In this document: positions 10,639 to 22,255 of the stretch, one piece after another
Numbering within the stretch: position 1 is the stretch's first letter
Layout: the number at the start of each line of letters is the position of its first letter
Source of the DNA: Corynespora cassiicola
Taxonomy: Eukaryota > Ascomycota > Dothideomycetes > Pleosporales > Corynesporascaceae
Assembly (NCBI GenBank): GCA_022059125.1
Contig: JAEUWY010000005.1
Coordinates: 1,550,001 to 1,614,000, forward strand
DNA length: 64,000 nucleotides
Direction: 5' to 3'
Program-made: the position numbers and the translations under genes
The notes under the pieces: generated by a model
Told to the model about the DNA's origin: nothing
Database searches by the model: none
The model's input: only the letters and a program-made list of their open reading frames with translations

Positions 10639-13600
10639 GTCGAATACCAAGTGGTGGCGGCGGGGAAACGCATGTGCAGGTGGCGATTTGATCAACTCGC
10701 CATCGTATCCTCCCTCTTTAGACCCGGGGCGAAAACGCTGTGGTGCAGCTGCGTGGATGCGAATTGACTTCAGGTACGAGTGTCGTCTAATCGTCATGCA
10801 GTCCAAGGGTGGCCTGTGTAGCGCAATTGACTGACAGGTACGGACGGGTACGCGGCCGCTTCGAATAGATGAGCTGCGTGCCGGTAGATCTGTTTGTCGA
10901 CTTTCGTTCTGCCGTGTGCCAAACAGCTGTTCCTTCTTCAAGTTCATGCGCTGCTCAGCGCCACTGATCGATTTAGGCGCTCCACACCTCCTTCAGTATT
11001 ACCCGCATTGACCTCCATCTCGTCTCCACCTTGTACACACTCCACAACGATTGCATCCATCCTATGTCGCCATCCGATTCGTATTGTTACCCACACTCCC
11101 AATCCCTCCGTCGACTTTTGCCGCTATTTGCATTTGTTCAGGATGCGCTGCCTCGATGAGGCATTGCGCCGGACTTCAGACATATCTCGTTTGAGCCTAC
11201 GGACAGGCGGAGTGGCTTTTGAACTGGGCGCCGACGGACTTGACCGTCAGCGTCGTAAACTGATTCTCATCCGCTGCGTGTCTGTCATTAATTGGGCCTG
11301 GGTTGCTAAGCTTACGAGGCCTGATGAACCAGCGGCACCCTACTTCCATGCCGAGCGAACGCATCACACGTGCTTGTTGACAGCTGCAGGGTTCGGTCTC
11401 TCCGGCTTCACCGATGAGTTCTCTATTCCAACGTACTCCGTCATCAGGGAAATTGGGAGGCAAAAGTGCAAAAAAAAAACATACGACAGCGGGTATTCGC
11501 TAGTGGTCTCCCACCTAACTACTAATCCACCGGTACACTCCTTAACTTGGGCTGAGCGGACGGGAAGCCGTGATCACAGTGTCCTATGGTCGTATGTGGT
11601 ATTTCGTCAGCATTACTTGCTATATGTGGTGCTTGTCTCGCCAGCTCAAAACGCTGGGCGAAGGCCTTGCGGCAGTGCTCGAATAATTACTCTCACCAGC
11701 GTATTGCACGCCTGATAGAAGCCTATCGCTTGATGGCTGCACCTCTCCACGGGCTTATTTGCAACATGTTGCAGCCGAGTACTCGAATGAAAGAACAGGA
11801 TCAAAACTCCGCAAGATGTGCTGAAACGTTGCAGTTTGATGGACTGCGGGGCAGCATTGGAGGTTCCCGGCAGGTATCAAACCGACTCCGCATCCTTTCC
11901 AACGGTATAGCTTGTCGAGCGTCGCGAAGATTCTCCCGCCTTCATAGCTTTGACGTGCAGACTGACAAATGTCAGAGTTCTCGACTTCACCAAGCATTGG
12001 AAATCTGGGCATAACGTCCACCTGCGTCAAGCTGCTGAAGAGCCAGAGGCAAGCACAGTCCCTCCGCCTTGAAACGTTGACAACGGCGTCGGCAAACCAC
12101 AGACGTGTGGAGCCGCAGCTGAGGACGGGATATCGAGATGCCACGTGCTCCCGACTCATTACGAGACAAGCACTCTGAAGCTAATCTTGACTACTCCCCG
12201 CCAGATAGGTAACTTCAGGGGACTGTCGCTTCGTCTCGAGCTCCTGGATCATGGCAACGCCTTGGCATCGCAGGACTGTGCGATGTTGAGCGATATATGC
12301 ATTTGCCTTCGCCATCTTTTGGGCCGCAACCCATTCAAGACGTTTTACACTCTCTTGTCTGTGCTCTTCTTTATCTTGGCAAGAAGATATCAGGAAAGTA
12401 TGCCTCCTCTGGCTAATATAGCCAGTACACTATTTCGCAGTCTAGCCCGTCACAGCCCTCGCATGAACTACACGCCGTAACACACTAATTAACAGCGGAG
12501 GTCCAAACCACCAAGGCCTGGGTTGCCAAGAATCGACCCTCCTCCATATGCTGGACTCTGAGGTTGGATTTACCACAAGTCACGAGACCTATCCCGGCAT
12601 CCCGGCATCCTGGCTTCTGGTTGTTGTTCACGAGACGTATGCCGAATCGGGACGTCACACCATTTGGACCGAATACCCCTCTACCTATTTATGGCAGGAA
12701 GGGAACACAATCACCACTCTATCAGAGTCCAGCATCTATATTTGAACCGTCTTCACACTCCACCGACAGAAATCTTGCTCTACTGGGCGTCAATCGCTCC
12801 ACGCTGCGGCTGCATCGCGGCATGACAAGCGCCCAATGTGTTTAGTGTTTCTCCCATCAAGCTTGACATGCTAGGTGCAGCAGCCAGGAGCCCCATGCAG
12901 GTTTGCGATCGAAATGCAACCTTACGCTCTCGGCACTTGACACTCTGGCACTTCGAGGCCTGGTCTCGCTTTCCTGTTTGAGTAGAGTCTACGATCGAAC
13001 ATCAGGTTGAGTGCCACCCGACCAAGGCTGGGTCTCGGCAGTGGCCTGGTCGGCTTGGTATAGCCCGTTTCAATCGGATGCTAAGAGCTTTCCCAAGTGC
13101 CTAGATGAATGTTTGCTACGTTGTAGCTTCACTTTTCCTCTACCTCAAGGGCAGCTGGAACTGCTGCAGCTTGGCGTTGCTATTGCGAGCCACCGCGCCA
13201 CCAGCACGCCGTGCCACCTATATGCTGAGGCCCACGCGGTGGCTCGGTGGGGTATACCAAAATCCGGCCCGATGGTGGCGCGGGCAACACCTTGTAGCCC
13301 TTACTCCCTCCCTCTCCCTTCACCATGCTAACGCTCTACTGCACCATTTCTCATTTGTCAGCCCTCTAATTCTAGTCCTCGCCAGATTGATCCGGCATCT
13401 AGCCTATTCAACCAGAGTCCAATTGCTTCTTATCTCAACCTTGTCGATGTGTGACGCATCCACGCATCCACTTCCCCATTCGTACCGACCACATCAAGTT
13501 GTAACTCACCTGTGCAATATTGGTCACGCTGCAACACCGCCATTTGGCATCATGAGTCCCCACCCACTTTTCTAGGAATACTGCAGTATCCCCCCACCTA

Positions 13601-14321
13601 TTTTTTGTGGCATCCGGCATCGGGTTCCAAGTATAGAGTCTTAGCGCCCAACTCAAGATAGCGGGGAGCGGCAATGTGCGGCGTAGATCGGCCAAGATAT
13701 CTTTGGAACCATCCATCCCCATTTTTTTTATTTGAAACAGTCATGATCAGTTTTTGGACCACACGACCTACTTTTTCAATAAAGTATACAAAATGCATGA
13801 GAGACGCCATTGAAATGTCGGTGAACGTCGCGTCATGGGGAGTACCGAGTACTGATTGTATCGGGTACCTGGTCATGCAGGTATGACACGAAAACTGATT
13901 GGCTCAACTAACTTCATCATGGCTGTAAATTCGAGTCTATTAATTTTAAGAAGTACGAGATCTCATATGTAACGAGAGGCTATTCTCTGCAATCTAACAT
14001 CTATCTGTGCAATTAGTCTCTGCGTTTATACACATGAAAGCAATGTGTATAATATCAAGTTCTTTATAAATCTAATAGTATTTTATCAACCAATAAGACC
14101 GTCGATACTCTTAGTTCTCCGGATAATCAAGACTCAACTCGCCATAATACAAGGAATTCTTGCCAGTGAAAGGAGCAATAAAAAGCCCTCCGTAGCAGCA
14201 GGGAATAATCTTAGAATGTCACATCATTTATTCTCGTTTTTCTCTGCTGAAGACTGATGATTTACAAAATACAGTGTACACTTCTACTCTTCCACGAATC
14301 CTGCCAGCACAATCCCACCGC

Positions 14322-16677
14322 CTAGCATACCCGCTCGTGCGGTTCCCTCCAGGGCACACCCAAAAGCTCAAAAATCCTCTTCTCACTCCGCCCCTCAATC
14401 AGCGTGCCCTGGTTGATCTTCTCCCGACTAGGACCCCTCACCACATCCTCATAAAGCCCACGTTGATTGAGTCGCATGCCCTTCTTGCTGGCCAACAGCC
14501 TCATGCTCCGATTGAAAATGTCATTCCCGGTGAAGTACAGCAGTGCAGCGCCGATCTCCTGTTCTGGCACGAGAAGCAAGTCAAGCCGGCGCCACGTAGT
14601 CGACGAGGGAAGACAAGAAGCACCATGCCACTTGGAGCCGTCGTTTGTGCGAGAGCTAGTCGCAAGGCCGACTTTGAGGAAGTCGGACTTGTACAGAGCG
14701 GGAACCAGGCTTTCGAAGACGATGGTACGCAATGTAGACAATGATGTCGACGGCTTGGTGATGATGCAATCGATATCGCCCGAATCCTTTGCGCCGCGCC
14801 GATAGCTACCCATGATGGTGACTTCGCATTCTGGGTCTATTGCGTGGAGGGCGTCGCGGACGAAGGCACCGTGGGCTTCTACCTCGGCGCGTGGGATCCG
14901 CGAGTTGAAGTCGGCGTAGTGCTCCACGCCTACCTTCTGCGATTCCGTGAGCTTGGCTTCCTGGAGAAGGTCTTCGAGGCTGCGGTGGCCGGCTTGAATC
15001 CATTTGTTGGCTTGGTTGAGACCAGCGCCGTACACGCCGAGGAAGAGACGGAGAAGCCGGTCCATCGGGTCATCTTTCGTGCTGTCTAGCCTACGGAGGC
15101 GATCTGTGAGTACAATCTCCTCGATCTTCTCCGCCAAACGGGTGCCGATGTAGGGCAAGGCAACGGCTTGCTTTGCAGTGACGATCTTGGCGGTTTGTTT
15201 CCGCAGACTTGCGATGCCGTTGCGATATGCCATCGTACGCCACTGGTCTTTGACCTGGTCATAGTACTTGCACATCTCCTCCAGAATCTGTATCGTTCGA
15301 GCATTCGGGTTTTGAGAATCCTTGCTTGAATTGGGATTCATACACCGGAAGGTCGATTGATTGAATTGCCCTCTATACCCCCCTTGTTTGGCTGTATGAA
15401 CAGGCGGGACCGTCCGGGGCTTTTTGCGAACAGGCTCTGGGGCCTCGTCTTCCGTTTCATTCTCACTATCGCCCGATAAGTCTGCGGAGGTTGTCATATC
15501 ATCATCGTCCTCGTCTATAGGTAAGTGGGATATCGCCTTGGTTTCTTGTATGGCCTCAGAGAGAGCGTCGTTATATGAACTAGACCCGTTCGACTCTATA
15601 TCGAACGATGGCGGTGGAGCCTCAAAGCTTTCTTCTACTACATCTTTGGCAAAGCTTGAAGGTCCATAAGTCGTTTCAAGGGCGACGTTGGTATCTCTCT
15701 CGAACGATTCCACGTTCGGCACCTGAGAGGGCACATTAGCTGCCTGCTTCTCCGCAAATGTTACTGCTGATGAATTCCCTGGGGTATGCAAGGAAAATCC
15801 GAGAGTATTAATCGTTTGCTTGGGGCTAGGTGCTCCAGTAACTTGAAAGCGTCCCGAAGTCGGATCTTGCAGCTTGTTGAATTCTATACTTTCTGTTATA
15901 TAGGGCTGGTATTTGACTATCGCAATATCTCCCTGGATAAAATAAGCAGGCTTAAATTGCAACTTTGAACACAGTTCTCACAGGAAAGTCAGATCTTCTC
16001 AAGTGCTTCAAAAGCTGATCGTAAGTCTGTTGTTTGTCGTCGAAGATTATATGTGTGACATCGTCGCTCCAGGTTTTCACCCAGGCTGCTCCTAGTCTTA
16101 TAATTATGTGCAAACGATGTCTTCGAGTAGTATTAATATCGTCGTTTGGAAAGAAGTACACAATCTTTCCCTTCAACAGTTGCTTGTGCTCTGGAAAAAG
16201 TTGAATGTTTTCGGCCGGCTTGACATTCTTTCCCTGCTTTAGCTCTCTTGGTACGAAACCTCTTCGTTTCCAAAAAGGCATTTGCCTTTCTGAAATGCTA
16301 TTTGGTGCTTGATTTTCTGTTTTTCTCCTCCGCGATGGCTTTGTTTCCGGCATTGTCTTCTCCACTTGTTTGGCTTTTGTCGCTGGCAAGCCTGAATTAA
16401 GAGATTTCTCTGGCGCAGCAACTAATTGATCGGATACTTTTGAGTCCAAATGCGTGACAGCAGTCTTTCTTGCGGCTTGCTCCTCTCTCGGTGTTGGGCC
16501 TAGAAAACTGTAGGTGCGCTTATGTCCCTTAGCGTTGGATGAAGGAGCCATTGAACTTGTCAAAGTCCCAATCGCTGTGGAACTCTTGAACCGATGACTT
16601 TCTTCGTCGTTGGAATTATCCAGTAGACCTTGTGCCTCGTAATATGTCTGCTTTTCATCGAGTTCTTTGTTGACCAT
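14322..16677 (-). CDS. POL4: Family X DNA polymerase (Pol4, lambda/mu-like) with BRCT domain
   Basis: Exons 16677-15982 and 15932-14322 flank a 49-nt intron (GTGAGA...ATCCAG, phase 0) and give 768 residues. A BRCT domain spans about residues 169-260 (GKIVYFFPNDD ... WSDDVTHIIF). A long acidic/Ser-rich linker follows, then the lyase/helix-hairpin-helix region and the nucleotidyltransferase core. The core carries the family signature GSYRRG...SGDID at 607-620, with metal ligands Asp618 and Asp620 and the third Asp683 in RRLDLLLV. The end (NQRGLYED ... ELLGVPWREP) is typical of Pol X. It fills short gaps in nuclear non-homologous end joining and base excision repair. I chose the ATG at 16677 over the in-frame frame opening at 16821 because a TATA-like element lies between them and the downstream start gives an N-terminus without a spurious hydrophobic leader. 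Confidence 0.92.
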
Positions 16678-17499
16678 AGGGTAAGAGGTGCCAGTGCGGA
16701 ATGTAATGTAAAACTGCTGGCTGGGGAAGACATTGAACGGTATATATAAACCCGAGCCTAGAGTGAAATCGAGTAAGCCCGTACCAACCAACAAAGTTAT
16801 GAGTGAAGGATGGAGCAACACGAAGGCAACAGCGTCCTTTGGTGCACGTGCGTAATCGATCTTATGGGCCGCTCTGCACTAGTAACTGCGCTAAACTATT
16901 TACGGTATCTCGACCTTCCTGGTGAGAGTCGCGATTTACATTCCGACACACTTGTGCACTCGGTCGCATTTTATCCAATTAAATAGTTTCACTGGAAAAA
17001 TAGTGCGAGACATGACAGGGCTTAGGCCTTGGCTCTATTCTTATGATGGTATTTGGAATATATCTAGATACTCATGCCAGGACTACCTAGCTACGAAGGC
17101 ATATAACAACCAAATATTGCTGAATTCATTTTGAGTTACAGAGAATCTAAACTATGGCTTCTATGATTTATTCAGAAGCATCTTTGCGAGAAGAGTACTA
17201 TATCTAATTTGACAGAAAAAAAATGCAACCCTACACTCACGGGCTTGGTGATAGAGAGGAACTGGCTGGATGATGCAATTCGACATATCTGTTAAGCCAA
17301 GTCCTTCAATAATCTTCGTGAACGATTGCTACCAAAATCAGAAAATAATCGATTCCATTGAATGAAACGTTTCTTCCATAGAAATGTCCATAGGCATCAT
17401 CCATTTGCCTAGCTAGAACGTCGATTAGAGCCACTTCATACCAAAACAATTCTGGATACTAGGTAATTTGAGAGCTATCAACCGCCTTTTTTAGTCGCT
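16678..17499. other. A/T-rich intergenic region
   Basis: No gene seen. The part from about 16.86 to 17.5 kb is visibly A/T-rich compared with flanking coding DNA. It holds the POL4 promoter and the 3' end of the small gene at 17500. Confidence 0.5.
16739..16750 (-). promoter_or_regulatory. TATA-like element upstream of POL4
   Basis: On the minus strand this reads TTTATATATACC, about 62-73 bp upstream of the chosen polymerase start codon. Position and sequence fit a TATA box. Confidence 0.4.
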
Positions 17500-17975
17500 T
17501 TAGTACCACACAACCTCGCCGTTTCCTTCAAATTTGCCTTGATCAATCAACTCTGCCATGGTCTCCTTGATTCGAAGTACCATTGCCTTGCCATATTCGG
17601 GACCTAGAGGTGGCGCAGGTTTCGTCAAATCTGGGCGTAGCCAAGGGACGTCCTTTATGTTTTTGGCTGATATACGCATGCTCTCAATATCATCATCGCT
17701 GTAGCCTCCACCAAGAAATATAGCCACAGGGATTTTCTCGAAGTTCTTGGTACCAAGGGTGGAATCGCTTTGTACCTCCTTCTCGCCTCTCAAAATGGCT
17801 GGTATCTGGGCCTTTCCTCCCTCCGGAGTGAGTACGAAATGAACGACTGCGCTATCAGCATAGTTTTAGTTGTATCAGCTTGTGTACTACCTTCGAACTC
17901 GGGCTTTAAGTGTGTGATGGCACCAGCGCCAATTTGTTCAGTCTTGCCACAAAGGATGACAGGAAGAGCTGCCAT
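17500..17975 (-). CDS. Conserved 143-residue protein of unknown function
   Basis: Exons 17975-17891 and 17846-17500 with a 44-nt intron (GTAGTA...GCGCAG) give 143 residues. The frame closes exactly and restores a continuous conserved block (EFEVVHFVLTPEGGKAQIP) that neither open frame shows alone. The N-terminus LPVILCGKTEQIG, with a predicted strand then a Gly-rich turn, looks like the first strand and loop of a Rossmann-like fold. Other landmarks are IFLGGGYSDDDIE, VPWLRPDLTKPAPPLGPEYG and a C-terminal GEVVWY. I recognise the pattern from uncharacterised filamentous-fungal proteins; no activity is known to me. No transmembrane segment or signal peptide is visible. The surroundings are A/T-rich spacer, so context does not suggest a role. 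Confidence 0.8.
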
Positions 17976-18786
17976 ATTAGCCTCGAGGATGTCTCAAGGA
18001 GCTGGATCAGAAGTGATTGACCAGAGGATCTAGGGTATGCCAATAATATTTATAATTGTCTAGGTGCTCTCCTTAGCGGGGTAGATGAACTAACTTCCTG
18101 GGTAAATGTTCTGACCGGCTTACTTCTCGCCTACCTAATGTGGCTAGTGGTTAGTGGCGCTTATGTCGGAGAATGAACCTTGGAAGAGTGGTATACGTCG
18201 AACATTAGCTTGGCCGCACTTTCAACTAAAAAAGGAGAGAAACAGGATTTCAAGGGTTTGTGGGGTACAAATTTGGAGTTCCACCGGGTCTTGCTAGCGT
18301 AAAATGATAATCTTGTGATAAGATTAGTAGGCGCAGTAGGCTCGAGCAACAACCTTGCCTCAATGGGCCTGGTATCTGATCGAAAGCATTTGGTATATGT
18401 GTAGATGCTCAAAGAATAGTACTAGCTGCATATATACGCTTGTGGCTCCTGGACGCTGCAAATGTGATCGACAGATATCAAGCCTACCTACCCACCTACC
18501 TAGGTACCTTGGAGCCCTAAGCTGTGGGTATTTGTGATTCCCAGTGGTTTGTACTTGAGTCGATTAGAGAATGCCAAGAACCTACACCATTATTCGACGA
18601 TTACCGGTTAGTCTTGGGATTCCGTGAATCAAGAGTGCCAACGCGTAAAAAATGCCGTGGTCCACATACACGCGCTGACACGTGGACGCCTTTCCTCTTT
18701 TGTACAAGGCCGATGAGGTCTCGAAGATCATCTACCAAGCTTCAGCAACTCCACAAATCTTCAATCGAACACCCACAAACATCATA
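17976..18786. other. Intergenic region with CCTA repeat
   Basis: Divergent spacer between the orphan gene and ATP10. Small open frames here have no domains. A short CCTA/CCCA-type tandem repeat lies at 18483-18508. The ATP10 promoter should lie in the right half. Confidence 0.45.
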
Positions 18787-19725
18787 ATGCTGCAGCCCCG
18801 GTTATCGCAGCCACTTCGGCGTGTGCTATTCACTTCTTCCACGATATGTTCCCGCTGCCAAACACGCGCCTTCTCGCCACTTCTATCTCAGACCCGCGCA
18901 TTCTCCTCCGCCCGTATCCTCCGCGCCGCAGTTCCCGAGCCTAAACCAGAGTCCAAGGAAGATGAACAAGATGTTTTCATACCGAAACCCCTGGGACGCC
19001 CAATTGGGTTCCAACATCCCCCACAAGCTGGCGAGAACTCTGGCCTGGCCAAGGTCAAGAAGGATTACTCTGGCATGAGTTTGAAAGAGCGCAACCTCGC
19101 AAAACGCGCAGACATTGTCGAAAAATGGGGGCACAACTATTTCCGTGACTTCAAAAATATTAGAAAGTACCGGTCAGGAAAGACTTTCGTGGCGAACCCG
19201 CGCATATTCAAGAAGGAGGTTGCTTTGTATTTCCCAAATTTCCATGGAGAGACGCTCGCAGAATCGGCAGCGGATACGACGCCAGTACTCACCGGGAAAG
19301 TGAGCGTTGTAAATGTTTATAGCTCTCATTGGGGAGAGACGCAGGTTCAGACGTTTACTGGCAAGAAGGAGAACCCAGAGTTGAGGGCGTTGCTGGAGGA
19401 AAACCCACAGGCTGCACAAATGGTTGATGTGAATGTCGAGGAAAACCCTGCAAAGGCATGGATTATTGCTCTCTTCCAGTGGCGCTTGAGGCGGCAGCGT
19501 TCGAAGGAGGACTGGGGGAAATACTTTGTGGTGAGGAAAGGTGTCAGTGAGCGGATAAGAGAGACCATCGGATTGCTGAACAGCAGGGTGGGATATGTCT
19601 ACTTGGTGGACCAGGACTGCAAGATCAGGTGGGCGGGAAGCGCTAATGCCGAAGGGACTGAAGCTGAGGATTTGAATCGAGGGCTGAAACGGTTGATCGA
19701 AGAGGCAAAATCAGCTTCGGCTTAG
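18787..19725 (+). CDS. ATP10: Mitochondrial ATP synthase assembly factor Atp10
   Basis: Single exon, 312 residues. The open frame extends upstream only through a GTG codon, so the first ATG at 18787 is the start. The first 45 or so residues are rich in Arg, Ser and Leu and lack acids, a typical matrix-targeting presequence. The body contains the Atp10 family features: the GMSLKERNLAKRADIVEKWGHNYF-type region, a thioredoxin-like FPNFHGETLAE / VVNVYSSHWGETQ strand segment, and the C-terminal VYLVDQDCKIRWAGSANA motif. Yeast Atp10 binds newly made Atp6 in the inner membrane and helps it join the subunit-9 ring of the F0 sector. Length fits the family (about 280-330). Confidence is high. Confidence 0.93.
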   Translation: MLQPRLSQPLRRVLFTSSTICSRCQTRAFSPLLSQTRAFSSARILRAAVPEPKPESKEDEQDVFIPKPLGRPIGFQHPPQAGENSGLAKVKKDYSGMSLKERNLAKRADIVEKWGHNYFRDFKNIRKYRSGKTFVANPRIFKKEVALYFPNFHGETLAESAADTTPVLTGKVSVVNVYSSHWGETQVQTFTGKKENPELRALLEENPQAAQMVDVNVEENPAKAWIIALFQWRLRRQRSKEDWGKYFVVRKGVSERIRETIGLLNSRVGYVYLVDQDCKIRWAGSANAEGTEAEDLNRGLKRLIEEAKSASA

Positions 19726-20000
19726 ACTTTGGCAGTGTTAGTAAGTGGTTAGGTTGCTAGCTGGATGCAGGCGCAACCATCATGCTATGGCCATCACCAT
19801 GAACAACCATGTAGGATATCAGCGCAAGAGATGGAGAAGATCAGAGGCCACGCGAGGCTCTCGCAAGGCTGCCCAATCAATGGGATGTAGTGTATTTGTA
19901 CAACAACGTAAGACAGGTAGTACTCCGCCTGCTCCTGAACAATGTCCATGTGGATATCCGATAGCCTCCAACGCCCAATGCCCTGATAATGACCGAAACT

Positions 20001-20797
20001 CTACCTGAACCACAACAGCATCAAAAAGCAGAACGCTATGAAACTCCCAAGGATGATGCCGTCCCTCCTCTTTTTCGCGCCAATCCGACCGATCAAGCTG
20101 TTTATTCCAGGAACTTGACTGGCTGCACCAACAATCCTGCGGTTGATACTGGCAAGGGTTTCTCTTTGCAAGCCAAAGTTCTCATTCACCGCATATGCCT
20201 GGCTCAAGACACTATCCGCTATGTTGTGCGAATTGTCGATGCGACTTCGTTCGTCGAGCATGTAATCCGCGTCCGACTGGCCGGAATTTGCGGATCGATA
20301 GGCATCGATATCCGAACGAACGTTGGAGAGAAGGTTGGCCTTGTTGCGGTTGTCGGTGATGGTAGACTTTAAACGGGAGAGTTCGCGGCGGTGGTCGGAA
20401 AGAATTTCGCGGTGTCTTGCGAGATTGTTCTGCTTCACGGCAGAAGAGGCATGTGCAGATTCAGAGTCGAGGAGGCGCGACAGTTGATTGACCAGCGTTT
20501 CCCTCTAGAGGACAGGTTAGTTTGGAGGTAGTGTGGCGCGCTCGTAAACCAAATACCTTTTCGAGAATGTCACGGAGATTGGATTCAGTTCTTAGTTCTT
20601 CTTCTGAAGGCTTCATAGGAATGTTGGTAAGAGAAGCATATTGCGAGTATGTATGGAAGAGCTCCTCTGTCTGCATCTATAGTTAGAATCGCCTGTTTGT
20701 CCGCTAAGTCCGCCAGGGCGAAGACAGAGCATACCTGTGTTTCGAGAGCGCGAGCTTGCTGGCGCAATTGCGCCCACCCTCCTCCGGTTGACGACAT
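20001..20797 (-). CDS. GOS1: Golgi Qb-SNARE Gos1
   Basis: Three exons, 20797-20735, 20676-20557 and 20504-20001, all phase 0, give 228 residues. The N-terminus MSSTGGGWAQLRQQARALETQ is the usual Gos1/GS28 opening. The middle is coiled-coil (helical Habc-type region, then heptads from RHREILSDHRRELSRLKSTI onward). The SNARE motif precedes a C-terminal anchor (GIILGSFIAFCFLMLLWF) ending in one Arg, so it is tail-anchored. It works in intra-Golgi and endosome-to-Golgi membrane fusion with Sed5, Ykt6 and Sft1 (family knowledge). It is divergent from RPL35 with only 255 bp between start codons. Confidence 0.93.
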
Positions 20798-21052
20798 GTT
20801 AAGAAAGTGGGGTATCAAAGCGTGAGAGGGGAAATCTTGCTACTTGGTGTTCTGGCCTGGTGTTGGTTGTCGCACTTGACGACGCAACATGTGCCAAGAC
20901 AGTGCACGGCCCACACGTGAGCCGGCGCCGGGATTCTCCGTAAGCGAGCTCACACACTTCGAATTCAGCGACGCCAACATCAAAGTTCTCGCTGCAGACG
21001 ACCACGCGATAGTCCATCCACACCACCCGGTCATACTAACGATACAGTCAAA
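20798..21052. promoter_or_regulatory. Shared GOS1/RPL35 bidirectional promoter
   Basis: Only 255 bp separate the two divergent start codons, so this segment must contain both promoters and both 5' leaders. No TATA box is obvious, which is usual for ribosomal protein genes. Confidence 0.6.
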
Positions 21053-21768
21053 ATGGTACGTGCCTATTTCATCGATATCATGGGAGAATGTTTGCGCTCC
21101 ATGCGCAAAGAATTCGCGGGCAGTGGAGGGGTGGCCTTGTCGTTCCTTCACTGTCTGGCCCGCCACGTTTTGCTTGATACACACATCCGTCTGGGACATC
21201 CAATGCTAACTTGAACTTTGTAGTCGTCCAAAGTCGTACGTTCTCGCCTCTACCACTATGCGCATACGCTCGATTGAATACTCACACCCGCCGCAGAAGA
21301 CCGCCCAGCTGTGGAGCAAGAACAAGGACGAGTTGAACGTCCAGCTGCAGGAGCTCAAGTCGTACGTTATTTGGACAACCCTAGTGGGAAGTAGGAAGTG
21401 GGTGAAGGCATGCTGACGGATATAAAGCGAGTTGATCCAGCTCAGGACTTCCAAGGTCTCCGGCGGTGCCTCCACCAAGCTCACCCGCATCCATGATGTC
21501 CGCAAGGCCATCGCTCGCGTCCTCACTGTCATCAACGCCAACCAGCGCGCGCAGCTGAGGCTCTTCTACAAGGGCAAGAAGTGCGTATATCACGCCGATC
21601 TCGAAACTCGTCTAACATTATTTTAGGTACGCTCCTCTGGACCTCCGCCCCAAGCAGACCCGCGCTATCCGCCGCCGTTTGACCAAGCACGAGGCTTCGC
21701 TCGTCACCGAGAAGCAGAAGAAGAAGCAGATTCACTTCCCCCAGCGAAAGTACGCCGTCAAGGCATAG
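21053..21768 (+). CDS. RPL35: 60S ribosomal protein L35 (uL29)
   Basis: Five exons, 21053-21055, 21224-21235, 21297-21361, 21428-21580 and 21627-21768, give 124 residues. Exon 1 is the ATG alone and exon 2 is only 12 nt (Ser-Ser-Lys-Val). All junctions have GT-AG ends and restore the family sequence: [17 protein letters not shown], then [17 protein letters not shown], then [18 protein letters not shown]. It is a basic, two-helix protein near the polypeptide exit tunnel of the large subunit, where it helps dock nascent-chain factors such as SRP. Length matches eukaryotic L35 (120-123). The many early introns are common in fungal ribosomal protein genes. Confidence 0.95.
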
Positions 21769-22255
21769 ACGGGTGCTTGAGTGTGGAGGTGTTTTCTTTT
21801 CTTCCTTTATCTCACGAAGCATTGCATTGCCGGGGCTTTACCAGCCAGTGCACACCAATTTACCCTTCTTCACCATACCAATCGAGGGAAGGGGAGGTGA
21901 TGTGCGGGTTCAGGGACGGGGCGATCTTCTACGGAATTGGGATGGCGTCAATGTCAAGAACAACATGAATCAAAAAGTTCACAATGCACGTTAGTATGTG
22001 GACGTGATATGTGACAAATGTAATGGTCCAAGCTCCGGATATTCTGTCCGTCATGCAGCTGTGAAAGCCCCCGCTATCTTATTTTAGGCACGAGGCACTG
22101 GGCTCTGAACCAGCAGGCCATTAATGAGTACACGAGAGGAAAGGCATTTGGACGCCAATTGTTTCAGTAAACAAGCATCTATTTTTCATCATTGACCTGT
22201 TTTTATGCTCAGTACAATTCTTTGAATCCCCTAAAATGTAGATATGAACCACTTC
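21769..22255. other. Convergent 3' spacer RPL35/ERG8
   Basis: About 490 bp between two convergent stop codons. It holds both 3' untranslated regions and no gene I can support. Confidence 0.55.

Larger units (their letters stand above)
8721..14321. other. 5.6-kb gene-poor region
   Basis: No gene with recognisable domains was found on either strand. It holds short tandem repeats (9461-9489, 9673-9788, 10594-10638). An A/T-rich block lies at about 13.88-14.27 kb next to the polymerase 3' end. One 190-codon ATG-initiated frame at 11143-11715 (+) is reported only as a finding. A TATA-like TTTATATAAT (minus sense) at 8945-8955 could serve the membrane-protein gene. Confidence 0.5.

Noticed and set aside
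16678..16821. 48-residue N-terminal extension of POL4
   Set aside because: It would include a TATA-like element and a hydrophobic leader that does not suit a nuclear polymerase.
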